Shown one piece after another: positions 27,107 to 36,817 of a stretch of 64,000 bases of DNA. A program made the position numbers and the translations under genes. Source of the DNA: JAAYBQ01 sp035403465 (GTDB lineage Bacteria; Spirochaetota; UBA4802; UBA5550); the NCBI GenBank assembly GCA_035403465.1, contig DAONFG010000011.1:1-64000 (forward strand), given 5' to 3'. The notes under the pieces were generated by a model. That model made no database searches. It was not told the origin of the DNA and saw only the letters and a list, made by a program, of their open reading frames with translations. Positions within the stretch are counted from its first letter, which is position 1. Every line of letters starts with the position of its first letter.

Positions 27107-28180
27107 ATGAAAAATTTCTTTTCTTCAAAGGTCGGGATCATTTTTACAGGGGCTGTCATAGGTCTTATTGCCGTGACCCTGCAGAAGCTGGGCAACCCGG
27201 CGAACATGGGTATATGCGTTGCATGCTTTGAGCGTGACATCGCCGGCGCACTGGGATTTCACAGGGCTGACGTGGTCCAGTACATCAGGCCTGAAATTGC
27301 AGGTCTCGTATTGGGATCATTTGTTGTGGCGCTCTTTACAAAAGAGTACCAGCCCAGGGCAGGTTCATCAACAATTATCAGGTTTTTCCTTGGAATGTTC
27401 GCCATGATAGGCGCACTTGTATTCCTGGGCTGCCCGTGGCGTGCACTGCTCAGGCTATCGGGCGGTGACTGGAACGCAGTCACCGGTCTTGCGGGTCTTG
27501 CAGCAGGTATAGGTATAGGCGTACTCTTCCTGAAAAAAGGTTTCAGCCTTGGCCGGAACTACAAACTTAAAAAAAGTGCAGGATGGGTGTTTCCCGCTTT
27601 GATGCTGGTTCTTGTGATCATGCTGATTTACCAGGTACGCGCGCAGAGCGGTCTCCTGTTTTTAAGTGCAAAAGGACCGGGCTCCATGCATGCCAGGATT
27701 ACGGTAAGCCTTGCTGCCGGGCTGTTCATAGGAGCCATAGCGCAGAGGAGCAGGTTCTGTACAATGGGTTCAATAAGGGATATCATGCTTGCAAAGGATT
27801 TTCACCTTGTAAGCGGTGTACTGGCACTTGTAGCTGCAGCGACCGCGCTTAATTTTGTCTACGGACAGTTCCACCCGGGTTTTGCCAACCAGCCCATAGC
27901 ACATACTGTTCATATATGGAACTTCGGGGGCATGGTACTGTCAGGTCTGGCATTTGCACTTGCGGGCGGTTGTCCAGGACGCCAGCTGATAATGTCAGGT
28001 GAGGGTGATTCCGACTCCGCGGTATTTGTGGTAGGAATGATCGTCGGTGCTGCTGTTGCGCATAATTTTCTGCTGGCAAGTTCAGCAGCCGGAACAGGGA
28101 AATTCGGTCCCGCTGCAGTTATTATCGGTATCGTGTTCTGCCTTATAATCGGATTTACAATGCGCGAAAAGGTAAGTTAA
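27107..28180 (+). CDS. yedE: YedE-family putative selenium transporter
   Basis: A 357-residue membrane protein with about nine to ten hydrophobic segments and the conserved features of YeeE/YedE transporters: FLGCPWRALLRL, RSRFCTMGSIRD and LAGGCPGRQL. Cysteines in these positions are thought to handle sulfur or selenium species in the family. The next genes are a TusA-like protein, a DUF3343 protein and selD, a set found together in selenium-using bacteria, so import of a selenium compound is the best reading. The YedF-like gene starts nine bases after it. Confidence 0.85.
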   Translation: MKNFFSSKVGIIFTGAVIGLIAVTLQKLGNPANMGICVACFERDIAGALGFHRADVVQYIRPEIAGLVLGSFVVALFTKEYQPRAGSSTIIRFFLGMFAMIGALVFLGCPWRALLRLSGGDWNAVTGLAGLAAGIGIGVLFLKKGFSLGRNYKLKKSAGWVFPALMLVLVIMLIYQVRAQSGLLFLSAKGPGSMHARITVSLAAGLFIGAIAQRSRFCTMGSIRDIMLAKDFHLVSGVLALVAAATALNFVYGQFHPGFANQPIAHTVHIWNFGGMVLSGLAFALAGGCPGRQLIMSGEGDSDSAVFVVGMIVGAAVAHNFLLASSAAGTGKFGPAAVIIGIVFCLIIGFTMREKVS

Positions 28181-28189
28181 GGGGGAGTT

Positions 28190-28402
28190 ATGGCGGAAAA
28201 AATTGATGCAAGGGGGCTTTCATGCCCGCAGCCTGTAGTCCTTACGCAGCAGGCGATTAAGAAAGGTCTCACAGAGTTCCAGGTTATTGTAGACACCGGG
28301 GTGGCAAAAGAGAATGTGCTCAGGTGCGTTGAAAAGAACAGCCTTTCCGGAAGTGCAGCAGCTGACGGAGATTCTTTTATAATAAGTGTTTCAAAAAAGT
28401 AG
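28190..28402 (+). CDS. yedF: TusA/SirA-like sulfur (selenium) carrier, YedF N-domain type
   Basis: A 70-residue protein of the TusA/SirA fold with the CPQP motif (GLSCPQPVVLT, Cys about residue 11), whose cysteine carries sulfur or selenium as a persulfide. In many selenium users it is fused to a DUF3343-like domain as YedF; here the two parts are separate genes (next at 28565). GGGGGA just upstream acts as ribosome-binding site. Confidence 0.88.
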   Translation: MAEKIDARGLSCPQPVVLTQQAIKKGLTEFQVIVDTGVAKENVLRCVEKNSLSGSAAADGDSFIISVSKK

Positions 28403-28428
28403 CAGGCTATTGAATAACGGCGTTTTAC

Positions 28429-28473
28429 CCCCGCAGGGCTCCCTGCGGGGAATTCAGGGGGCCCTGCCCCCTG
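28429..28473. other. Two adjacent GC-rich hairpins after yedF
   Basis: CCCCGCAGGG (28429-28438) pairs perfectly with CCCTGCGGGG (28441-28450). A second stem, CAGGGGG...CCCCCTG, follows at about 28455-28473, then TTTCTTT. Together they could terminate or attenuate transcription inside the selenium operon. Confidence 0.5.
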
Positions 28474-28564
28474 TTTCTTTAAATTTAGTTTTACAAAAAA
28501 ACTGTTATATTTGACCATATGCTCCTCAGGAGAAAACTCCGGAATGCTAATGTCAGGGAAAGCC

Positions 28565-28786
28565 ATGGCTGAATTTTCAGTAATACTATTCTTCTCAAAC
28601 AACTATACCATATACGCGTCCAATACTCTTAAAAAGAGAGAGATTCCGCATAAACTTATCCCGGTTCCACGGCATCTAAGCTCTGACTGCGGATACTGTG
28701 TACGTATTAAGAGAGCCGATTCAGCTGCTGTTGAAGCAATACTGCGTGAAACCGGAATTGAATTTGACAGGATAGAGGAACTTTAA
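28565..28786 (+). CDS. DUF3343 putative Se/S carrier-like protein
   Basis: A 73-residue protein. The start is the ATG at 28565 after AGGGAA; an upstream in-frame ATG at 28511 would add residues unlike the family. The sequence MAEFSVILFFSNNYTIYA, with a later SSDCGYCVRI pair of cysteines (CGYC), fits DUF3343, which is the second half of YedF in other genomes. It probably receives or protects activated selenium or sulfur before SelD. Confidence 0.8.
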   Translation: MAEFSVILFFSNNYTIYASNTLKKREIPHKLIPVPRHLSSDCGYCVRIKRADSAAVEAILRETGIEFDRIEEL

Positions 28787-29091
28787 TAAATATTTGATAT
28801 TATTTATGAACTGACTGTTATGCCCCCTGTCCCCCGGAGGGGGTGCGTATAAAAAAAATTAATGATTGATATAAAATGATTCGTGAAATGAATATTTATC
28901 AATGAAGGGATGTTTTGATTATTTAAGATGAAATATTTCAGGATAAAAGAAACATTTTTGATAATTAGTAATAAAATTTTTGTTTGTTATTTAATTCGGC
29001 TGTATTAACCAAGTTTGATGTGCTCGTGCCCCCTGCGGGGGACAGGGGGCTTGTTGTTGATAATTAATATTATAATTCACAGGGAGAAACC
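28787..29091. other. Non-coding gap before selD with two CCCCC-N3-GGGGG hairpins
   Basis: AT-rich spacer holding CCCCC-GGA-GGGGG at 28831-28843 and CCCCC-TGC-GGGGG at 29029-29041, each flanked by a further CCCCCTG or CAGGGGG piece. They resemble the hairpins after yedF and inside the element at 42,269. They may limit read-through into selD. AGGGAG at 29081-29086 is the selD ribosome-binding site. Confidence 0.5.
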
Positions 29092-30159
29092 TTGAGCGAT
29101 TCATGTAAACTTACTGCACTGAATACCCAGAGGCTTACCGAATCCGTAACCGGTTCCGGTTGAGCCGCTAAAATAGGTCCGGAGGACCTGTACAGGGTTA
29201 TGAGCAGCCTTAATATTCCGCACAGCAAAGACCTTCTCGTGGGCAGCGAAGCGAAGGACGATGCCGGTGTGTTCAGGGTAAATGAAAACCTTGCGCTTGT
29301 CCAGACTGTAGATTTTATTACCCCTGTATGTGATGATCCCTATGAATTCGGACGGATCGCCGCGTGCAACAGCCTCTCGGATGTATATGCGATGGGGGGA
29401 GTGCCTGTAACAGCAATGAACCTTGTATGCTTCCCCGATAAAAAATTCAGCCTTGATGTGCTGCAGAAAATACTTGAAGGCGGCCTCACGGTTATTGCAG
29501 AGGCAGGCGTACAGCTTGTGGGCGGGCACAGCGTATCCGATAATGAACTTAAATACGGACTATCTGTAACCGGTTATGTCCATCCTGACAGGATTCTGCG
29601 CAACAATACAATCAAGGCAGGCGATTCCCTGGTGCTTACCAAACCGCTGGGGACAGGTATCATCGCAACAGCCCTTAAGGCCGGACTCGCCGGGGAAGAG
29701 CATGTTAATGCTTTCATTAAGACAATGTCCACGCTGAATAAATATGCCGCCGATGTTATGGCCTCGTTCCCCGTGAATGCATGCACCGATGTTACCGGCT
29801 TCGGACTTGCCGGCCACCTGCTTGAGATGATGTCCGGGAATGATCTTTCGGTAAGCGTAGAGAGCACCCTGCTCCCGGTGCTTGAAGGGGTTGACGGCTA
29901 CGCATCCATGGGGCTGGTCCCCGGCGGCCTGTACCGCAACAGGGACTATGTCGGGGCAAAGTGCATGATCAGTGAAAGTGTATCCGTCCTGGCGAAGGAC
30001 ATGATGTTTGATCCGCAGACTTCAGGGGGACTGCTTATTTCCCTGCCGCAGAAGGAGGCGGAATCTCTTGCTGACGCGCTTAAGGCGGCCGGGATCAGTA
30101 CCGCTGCAATAATAGGGACCGTTGCCGAAAAACAGGTCAAAGGCATCTATATAGGCTGA
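29092..30159 (+). CDS. selD: Selenophosphate synthase SelD, selenocysteine-containing
   Basis: SelD makes selenophosphate from selenide and ATP. The frame starts at TTG 29092, five bases after AGGGAG, and is interrupted once by TGA at 29161-29163. Reading this TGA as selenocysteine (residue 24, in TGSG-U-AAKIGPEDL) gives the normal 355-residue SelD, with Sec where other SelDs have catalytic Cys or Sec, followed by Lys27. The later motifs TVDFITPVCDDPYEFGRIAA, GGHSVSDNE and DVTGFGLAGHLLEM agree. A hairpin 11 bases after the TGA fits a bacterial SECIS. A shorter product from ATG 29200 would lack the active site. Confidence 0.93.
29175..29189 (+). promoter_or_regulatory. SECIS-like hairpin directing Sec insertion in selD
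   Basis: AGGTCC (29175-29180), loop GGA, GGACCT (29184-29189). It begins 11 bases after the in-frame TGA, the usual distance for the bacterial SECIS that binds SelB. Confidence 0.75.
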
Positions 30160-30371
30160 AGACCGGCAATACCCCGTCCCGTCTGTTTTAAACGGATTAT
30201 CCGGTTAGAGCCCGTGATGTTGATTCAGGCGCGATTAAGAGCGTCCGGGTTAATCCGTAACAGCGCAGGATGTTTAATTTCCCGCCACATAATAGTTGCC
30301 CCCGGACAATAAAATAGGTAAATTAAGCTTTGTATCATGCACATAATCATACAATGCGTTCCGGGTTAAGG

Positions 30372-33300
30372 ATGAGTATAAAAAAAGATAAAAAGATTCT
30401 GATTATTGGAGATAAGAGGGCGGATACCGAATCCCTTCATGCACTCCTCCATAGTCATGGATTCAGTGTTTCTTCTGCCGATTCATTGAATAATGCTGAA
30501 AAGGAACTAAAGAAAACCCCTGCTGCCGACCTGCTGCTGGTAGATGCTTCCCTGGTATGTACACCTTCTGAAACCGGTTATACCGATGTTAACCGGCTTA
30601 TTACTGACAATCCCGTGATATTCCTGCTTGATGAAGAATCAGAAATTTCGAGCATTTCCGGTTGTGCGGATATGACAAGGACATGCGGATTTATAAAAAG
30701 AGATTCCGGTGATAATTACATCACAGCGACAATCGATACGGCATTCAGGATTATCGGATATTTTAAAGAATCAGAGGAACGCAGGAAGGAACTTGAAGCC
30801 GCATCAAATGAGATCAGGAATGCCATGGAGGAGATTGAAGAGGCCAGCGGGGAGATGGCTGATACCAACGCGCTTCTGGAGGAGAGTGAAAGCAGGTTTC
30901 GAACGGTATTCCGGAACGCCCCGATCCCCATAGCCATCAGCCTTATGAAAGAAGAGACATACCTTGACATAAATTTAAAGTTTCTTGAGATGACCGGCTT
31001 CAGGCGTGAGCAGGTTATCGGTAAAAAACGATCTGACGTGATAAAGCTAGTTTCCCCGGAAGACAGCACAGTCATAATGAAAGAGTTCATGGAAAAAGGA
31101 CTGATAAGCAACTATCCGATTATAACCGAGGACTTCAGCGGAAACAGGTACCATAACCTGCTCTCAGCCTACCAGGTTGAAATAAATAATGTACCATGCC
31201 TTGTATCAATGCTTGCAGATATAAGTTCACTTAAAGCAGTTGAGGAAAAACTGGTCGAAAAGGAGAGGCTGCTTGCCGAGGCAAACAATATGCTCCGGCT
31301 TATAATTGATACTATTCCAGGGCACCTCTACTGGAAGGATAAAGATCTGAAATACGCAGGCGCAAACAGGCTTTTTGTCAATGATGCAGGCTTCTCATCG
31401 ACTGTTGAATTAATCGGCCTCCGTGAAAAGGATATGCCATGGATACAGCAGATCGCGGAAACGGATACCGAAGACTATAATATCATGCAGACAGGTAAGG
31501 CAGTCCATAATAACATTGAACTCCATACAATAGGTGCTGGTGAACAGTGCTGGTTCAGGAAAAATAAAATCCCGTTAAAAAACACTGATGATCAAACCAT
31601 AGGCATCCTCTGTTCGTATGAAGATATCACGAAGACTAAACTGAACGAGGATGAACTGAGGAGAAGCAGGGCTGAGCTCCAGAGTATTTTTGACGCTTCA
31701 ATGGTAGGCGTTGCCCTTATACGCGGCAGGATATTTATTAAGATAAATTCCGCCCTCTGCAAAACCCTGGGATATACTGAAGATGGAATACTCAATCACG
31801 ATGCCAGGATTATTTATAACGATGATGCGGAATACAAACGGGTCGGTGCGGAGCTTTACGGAAACCTGGAAAAGTACGGGCAGGCCGTGGTCGAGGCAAA
31901 GATGGTTACAAAGGACGGGAGGATGCTTGATACGCTTATTTCGGCAAGCCTCGTCGATCACAATAACCCGACCGGGGATGTCTGCATGTCGCTTAATGAT
32001 ATCACGGATTTTAAGCGAGCCGAGAATGAAGCACGTGAAAAAGAGGAACGCCTGCGCGGTATAGCATCCAACGTGCCGGGCGTGATTTACCAGTTCTATA
32101 CCGATGACACAGGTAAGTACGGCGTCACCTTTATGAGCGATAAGGCGCCGGCAATGTTCGGCATCAATGCCACGATTGAGAATTTCTTTTCTGAATTTGT
32201 AACGCGGGTGCATAAAGACGACAGGCCCAGGTTCTTTGATTCGATAAAAAAATCTGTTGAATTCATATCATCATGGGAATTTGAAGGCAGGTTTGTAAAA
32301 TATTCGGGCGAAATAATGTGGTTCAGGGCAATGTCGAGCCCGTCGCGTCAGAAGGACAGGATTGTGTTTAACGGCGTTATAATCGACATAACCGAAAAGA
32401 AGATTTCCGAGGAGGAACTCAGGCGCAGGGAGGACCGTTTCCGGTCAATGATCCAGAGTTCATCCGACATGATATTTATAATGGACAGCAATAACCTGAT
32501 AACATACGAATCCCCCTCTGTATCAAGGATCCTTGGTTACGAAGAGGGATTCTTCCTCGGCAGGTCGCCTTTACAGCTGGTTCACCCGGATGACCTGGAC
32601 ATTATAATGAAAGAGATGGGACTTGTTTATAAAAATGAAAATCCGGGGATACCAACGGAATTCCGGTTTAAACACTCAGACGGTAATTGGCTGTACCTTG
32701 AAGCGGTCGCAAGCAACCTTGTCAATAACCCGGCAGTGAACGGGATTGTAATAATAGCGCGTGATATAACCGGGAGAAAGCTGGCCGGGGACGCGCTGCG
32801 GATGAGCGAGGCAAAGTTCAGGAATATTTTTGAAAACATGTCAGTGGGATATTTCAGGTCAGGCCTTGACGGCGGGATACTTGATGTAAATCCCGCGTGC
32901 CTCATGATGCTCGGGTTTGAATCTGTAGAAGAAGGAAAGAAATTCCTGAAGAACAGGACTTCGAACATCTATGCGGACCTTAATGACTGGAAGATGGTGC
33001 GTAACACGGTGATGGCACAGCCCGATCCGCCGGTATTTACTGTACGGTTAAAAAGGAAAAACGGATCAGAATTTACCGCTGAACTGAAGATGAAAATTGT
33101 CATGGCAGACGACGGGACACAGATGAATGTTGAAGGGCTGATTGAGGATATTTCCGAAAGGGTAAAGACCCAGGAGGTCCTTATCCAGTCAGAAAAGATG
33201 CTCACTGTTGCGGGCCTTGCGGCCGGGATGGCACATGAAATAAATAACCCGCTGGGTATAATAATGCAGAACGCGGAAAACGCGATGCACAGGCTCCTCG

Positions 33301-33977
33301 ATGAACTCCCCGGGAATATAGAGGCGGCGGACAGTGCAGGTATTGATTTTAAAAAGCTTGGCCGCTATATTGAATTGCGGCGTGTTGACCGGTACCTCTC
33401 ATCTATAAGGGAGGCCGGGGTCAGGGCTGCCAAAATTGTGGGCAACATGCTCCAGTTCAGCAGGGGGGCTGATTCAAAATTCGATTGCCTTGATATAAAT
33501 ACAATCCTTGATAAAACACTGGACCTGGCCGCGAATGATTATGACATAACAAAGAATTATGATTTTAAGAAGATCAGGATAAAAAAGAATTACGGTGAAA
33601 TACCTGAAATCAGGTGTACCGAGATCCAGGTTGAGCAGGTCTTTCTTAACATACTTAAAAATGCGGCACAGGCAATGAGTACAAAGAATCATGCGGAAAA
33701 TGAAAAACCTGAAATTACCATCAGTACACACCATGAAAATAATTCTGTCGTGATAACATTTACTGATAACGGCCCGGGAATGGATGAAAATACCAGGAAA
33801 AAAATCTTTGAACCGTTTTATACAACCAAGCAGCCGGGTAACGGGACCGGTCTTGGCCTCTCTGTATCATATTACATAATAGTGAATGGTCATGGCGGCA
33901 CGATCACGGCTGAATCGACCCCGGGGAAGGGATCGAGTTTTATTATAACTCTTCCTGTTAAAAAGGATATCAAATGA
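30372..33977 (+). CDS. Multi-PAS sensor histidine kinase with degenerate N-terminal receiver
   Basis: About 1201 residues, soluble (no membrane segment). Residues 8-130 look like a receiver domain lacking the acidic pair (IIGDKRAD) but keeping VDASL and GFIKRD. A short coiled coil follows, then about six PAS domains (NAPIPIAISL, DTIPGHLYWKD, DASMVGVALI, NVPGVIYQFY, SSSDMIFIMD and NMSVGYFRSG mark them). Next come a HisKA domain with phosphoacceptor His955 in MAHEINNPLG and a HATPase domain (DNGPGMDE, GTGLGLS). It overlaps the next response regulator by four bases. A TTG at 30330 would add 14 residues. The signal is unknown. Confidence 0.9.
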   Translation: MSIKKDKKILIIGDKRADTESLHALLHSHGFSVSSADSLNNAEKELKKTPAADLLLVDASLVCTPSETGYTDVNRLITDNPVIFLLDEESEISSISGCADMTRTCGFIKRDSGDNYITATIDTAFRIIGYFKESEERRKELEAASNEIRNAMEEIEEASGEMADTNALLEESESRFRTVFRNAPIPIAISLMKEETYLDINLKFLEMTGFRREQVIGKKRSDVIKLVSPEDSTVIMKEFMEKGLISNYPIITEDFSGNRYHNLLSAYQVEINNVPCLVSMLADISSLKAVEEKLVEKERLLAEANNMLRLIIDTIPGHLYWKDKDLKYAGANRLFVNDAGFSSTVELIGLREKDMPWIQQIAETDTEDYNIMQTGKAVHNNIELHTIGAGEQCWFRKNKIPLKNTDDQTIGILCSYEDITKTKLNEDELRRSRAELQSIFDASMVGVALIRGRIFIKINSALCKTLGYTEDGILNHDARIIYNDDAEYKRVGAELYGNLEKYGQAVVEAKMVTKDGRMLDTLISASLVDHNNPTGDVCMSLNDITDFKRAENEAREKEERLRGIASNVPGVIYQFYTDDTGKYGVTFMSDKAPAMFGINATIENFFSEFVTRVHKDDRPRFFDSIKKSVEFISSWEFEGRFVKYSGEIMWFRAMSSPSRQKDRIVFNGVIIDITEKKISEEELRRREDRFRSMIQSSSDMIFIMDSNNLITYESPSVSRILGYEEGFFLGRSPLQLVHPDDLDIIMKEMGLVYKNENPGIPTEFRFKHSDGNWLYLEAVASNLVNNPAVNGIVIIARDITGRKLAGDALRMSEAKFRNIFENMSVGYFRSGLDGGILDVNPACLMMLGFESVEEGKKFLKNRTSNIYADLNDWKMVRNTVMAQPDPPVFTVRLKRKNGSEFTAELKMKIVMADDGTQMNVEGLIEDISERVKTQEVLIQSEKMLTVAGLAAGMAHEINNPLGIIMQNAENAMHRLLDELPGNIEAADSAGIDFKKLGRYIELRRVDRYLSSIREAGVRAAKIVGNMLQFSRGADSKFDCLDINTILDKTLDLAANDYDITKNYDFKKIRIKKNYGEIPEIRCTEIQVEQVFLNILKNAAQAMSTKNHAENEKPEITISTHHENNSVVITFTDNGPGMDENTRKKIFEPFYTTKQPGNGTGLGLSVSYYIIVNGHGGTITAESTPGKGSSFIITLPVKKDIK

Positions 33978-34354
33978 AAGCAAAACTTCTTGTGATTGAT
34001 GATGAAGATTTTATACGGATGCCCATTCAGGATTACTTCGAGGATTGCGGATGGGAGGTTGTTCCGTTCAGTTCAGCCGAGGATGCACTTGCATATCTGA
34101 AAGATGAAATGGCTGACTGCGTTATAGTCGATGTGCGCCTGCCCGGTATGTCCGGACCGGAGTTTATAGTCCGTGCAAGTGCCCTGCGTCCGGGGATACG
34201 ATTTGTTATTTATACCGGGTCATTTGACTTTTCCATTACCAATGATCTCAGGGCCGCGGGAGTTGATAAAAACTGCATTGTAAGGAAACCTGCCCGTGAC
34301 CTGAACGATATCAGGCGTGCAGTTGAAGGCGGGGATCACGGGAAGGATGCCTGA
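33974..34354 (+). CDS. Single-domain response regulator
   Basis: A 126-residue CheY-like receiver with the acidic pair Asp9/Asp10 and the phosphoacceptor Asp53 (VIVDVRLPG). The usual lysine lies in CIVRKPARD. It overlaps the histidine kinase before it and the HD-GYP regulator after it, so all three are translationally coupled and should form one phosphorelay. Confidence 0.92.
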   Translation: MKAKLLVIDDEDFIRMPIQDYFEDCGWEVVPFSSAEDALAYLKDEMADCVIVDVRLPGMSGPEFIVRASALRPGIRFVIYTGSFDFSITNDLRAAGVDKNCIVRKPARDLNDIRRAVEGGDHGKDA

Positions 34355-35415
34355 TGGAGTATAAAGATAAATCCATACTTGTTGTAGATGATGAGCGGTC
34401 AATACGCGAAACTGTAGCGGATTACCTTGAAGATTCCGGGTGCAGGCCGGAGATGGCCGCTGACGGAATCGAAGCCCTGGACAAGATACTTAACGGAAAC
34501 TATGATGCAGTGATAATGGACCTTAACATGCCCGGTATGACAGGCCTTGAAGTACTGGATAAGGTGGTCCTGCAATTCCCCGAAATGCCTGTAATTGTCT
34601 TTTCAGGGGTAGGGATCCTTGACAGGGCCATGGAGGCCATACGCAAGGGGGCATGGGATTTTATATCAAAACCGATAACAAGCTTCTCGATCCTGAGCCT
34701 TACGCTTAACCGCGCGCTGGAGCGGGCAAGGCTGCTCAGGGAGAACAGGCTGTACAGGGAGAACCTTGAAGAGGAGGTGCGCAAAAAAACTGAACAGGTG
34801 CTGGAGATGAGCAGGTCGCTCATAACGACCCAGAAAGAGATCATCCTGCGACTGGGCGACGTTGTAGAGACCAGGTCGCACGAGACAGCTCACCACGTGC
34901 GCAGGGTCTCGGAATACGCTTACCTGCTGAGTAAACTTTCAGGGATCAGCGAAAAGGATGCAGACGATATCAAGCTCGCTTCGGCTATGCACGACGTGGG
35001 CAAGATAGGTACCCCGGACGGAATCCTGAACAAGCCCGGCAGGCTGACCGGGGAGGAATTCGAAATAATCAAACAGCATACAGTGACCGGGCATTCGATA
35101 TTTAAAACATCCGAACTTCCAGTGCTTAAACTTGCAGCTGAAATAGCACTTAACCACCATGAACAGTGGCTCGGAGCCGGTTACCCGAACGGGATCGCAG
35201 GGGAGAACATTCCGCACACGGCACGGATCACCGCCATTGTTGATGTGTTTGATGCCATTACACATGCGCGGATTTACAAGACCGCGTGGGATGTTTCTGA
35301 CGCGTACATGTTTATGAAAGAACAAAACGGGATCATGTTCGATCCCGGGCTTACAGGACTTTTCATCACAAACTTTGAAATGTTCCGGGAAATACACGAT
35401 CTCCTTCCCGACTGA
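34354..35415 (+). CDS. Response regulator with HD-GYP domain
   Basis: A 353-residue protein. Residues 1-125 are a receiver (Asp12/13, phosphoacceptor Asp56 in VIMDLNMPG). A coiled-coil linker (120-165) leads to an HD-GYP domain with HD at His213-Asp214 (MHDVGKIGTPDGIL), HHEQWLGAGYPNG and later helices. HD-GYP proteins hydrolyse the second messenger cyclic-di-GMP; the GYP motif is intact. As last gene of the kinase operon it probably links the sensed signal to c-di-GMP level. Confidence 0.93.
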   Translation: MEYKDKSILVVDDERSIRETVADYLEDSGCRPEMAADGIEALDKILNGNYDAVIMDLNMPGMTGLEVLDKVVLQFPEMPVIVFSGVGILDRAMEAIRKGAWDFISKPITSFSILSLTLNRALERARLLRENRLYRENLEEEVRKKTEQVLEMSRSLITTQKEIILRLGDVVETRSHETAHHVRRVSEYAYLLSKLSGISEKDADDIKLASAMHDVGKIGTPDGILNKPGRLTGEEFEIIKQHTVTGHSIFKTSELPVLKLAAEIALNHHEQWLGAGYPNGIAGENIPHTARITAIVDVFDAITHARIYKTAWDVSDAYMFMKEQNGIMFDPGLTGLFITNFEMFREIHDLLPD

Positions 35416-35461
35416 CACGCAGCAGCCGCAGACTTATCAGTATTCCCCCTCAGCGGTACGC

Positions 35462-36601
35462 TTACTTCCGGCGGGTATTTTTAAACTCTTCTATCTCCCT
35501 GGCGAACACCTCTTCTAATTCTGTCACACATTTATCGAGCTGGTACTGCCTGGAGTATTCAATATACTTTTGCGCGAATTCTTTTTTCAGATCAGGGTGA
35601 TCCACCCAGTATTCTATTCTGTCTCTTAATGAATCACTGTTCCCGGCTTCAAACAGGTTCATGTCGCTTAAGGCGAACTGGGCGGTCGCGGTAATCCTGC
35701 TGTTCGAAATGACCGGTACCAGGCCGCAGCTGAAGGCCTCCATGCAGCTGATAGCCTCAATTTCAGCATCAGAGGCATGAACGTACAGATCGGAATAATT
35801 AATGATGTCCAGCAGCTGCGCCTGGTCATGAAACCCGAAGATTACCGGGTTGGTTAAACCCCTTGATAACCTTTCCAGGGAACCCTTCCATGGACCCTGC
35901 CCGGTAAGGATTAACTGAATTTGAGATTCATACCTGGATTTCTTCACTGCTTCAATAATCAGGTCCTGGCGCTTTTCACGGGAATACCTGCCGACCATAA
36001 GGATAATGTACCTCTCTTTCAGGGCTGCGGGTTTATCGACATTCTTATGAACGAAGAGTGGACTGACACCATTGGATATTACATGAAGCTGCGCATTGTA
36101 CCCGTGCAGCTCTAACTGGTGCGCGATCATTTCTGACGGGCAATGAACATGGGTAAAGCGGTCGTAGAATTTTCTGAACCAGCGGTAGATAAAATCGTTT
36201 ACCACGCCAAGATTGTTCAGATAGATCGTTGAAGTAATATTCTCGGGCTGACAATGGAACGCGGCGGTTGAGGGTATGGCAAGGTCATCACATATCTTTT
36301 TTGCAGCATGCCCGAGCCTGAACGGCAGCAGGAAGTGTACAATATCAGCGTCCTTAACTGCTTCACGGATTATCGTTTTATTTACCCTGGCAAAGACCAT
36401 CCCCTGGGACAGGGCAACCTGGTACAGGACCGGGAACCTGGAGATTCCGGTTGAATAAAGAATCTCATCACCATGACAATCCGCCCCGAGTACACTGACC
36501 TGGTGACCATGGCTGCGAAGCGTCCCGGCAAAACGTCGCGCAGTCATGGTCGTGCCGTTATTCCCCTTATCGTATTGATCAATAACCAGTGTAATTTTCA
36601 T
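35462..36601 (-). CDS. GT4-family glycosyltransferase
   Basis: A 379-residue GT-B enzyme. The ATG at 36601 follows GGAGGT and gives the typical MKITLVIDQYDKGNNG beginning; an upstream ATG adds ten unlikely residues. C-terminal donor-binding features are VGRYSREKRQDLIIEA, GFHDQAQLLDIINYSD and DAEIEAISCMEAFSCGLVP. GT4 enzymes transfer a sugar from a nucleotide donor to lipids or polysaccharides. The resemblance to lipid glycosyltransferases is general, and the product cannot be stated. It stands alone. Confidence 0.85.
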   Translation of the reverse strand: MKITLVIDQYDKGNNGTTMTARRFAGTLRSHGHQVSVLGADCHGDEILYSTGISRFPVLYQVALSQGMVFARVNKTIIREAVKDADIVHFLLPFRLGHAAKKICDDLAIPSTAAFHCQPENITSTIYLNNLGVVNDFIYRWFRKFYDRFTHVHCPSEMIAHQLELHGYNAQLHVISNGVSPLFVHKNVDKPAALKERYIILMVGRYSREKRQDLIIEAVKKSRYESQIQLILTGQGPWKGSLERLSRGLTNPVIFGFHDQAQLLDIINYSDLYVHASDAEIEAISCMEAFSCGLVPVISNSRITATAQFALSDMNLFEAGNSDSLRDRIEYWVDHPDLKKEFAQKYIEYSRQYQLDKCVTELEEVFAREIEEFKNTRRK

Positions 36602-36817
36602 GCAATAGAATACCTCCCGGAACCTGTGCATAGATTATACTGTTACCGGCAGGCTTTATCAAGATAATATGCAGCACGGCCTGCAGCGGTGCGGTATATC
36701 CTTAAATTTTTTTGAAAGTTCATTTAAATATCGTTATTTTGTGCACATCAATTGAATCAAGGCCGGAATGAATGTTCCCGGCTTACAATATTAAAGAATG
36801 AACTGGAGGAATTAAAA

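Noticed and set aside
29200..30159. SelD starting at ATG 29200
   Set aside because: This start lacks the active-site segment and a ribosome-binding site; the Sec-containing start at 29092 explains both.
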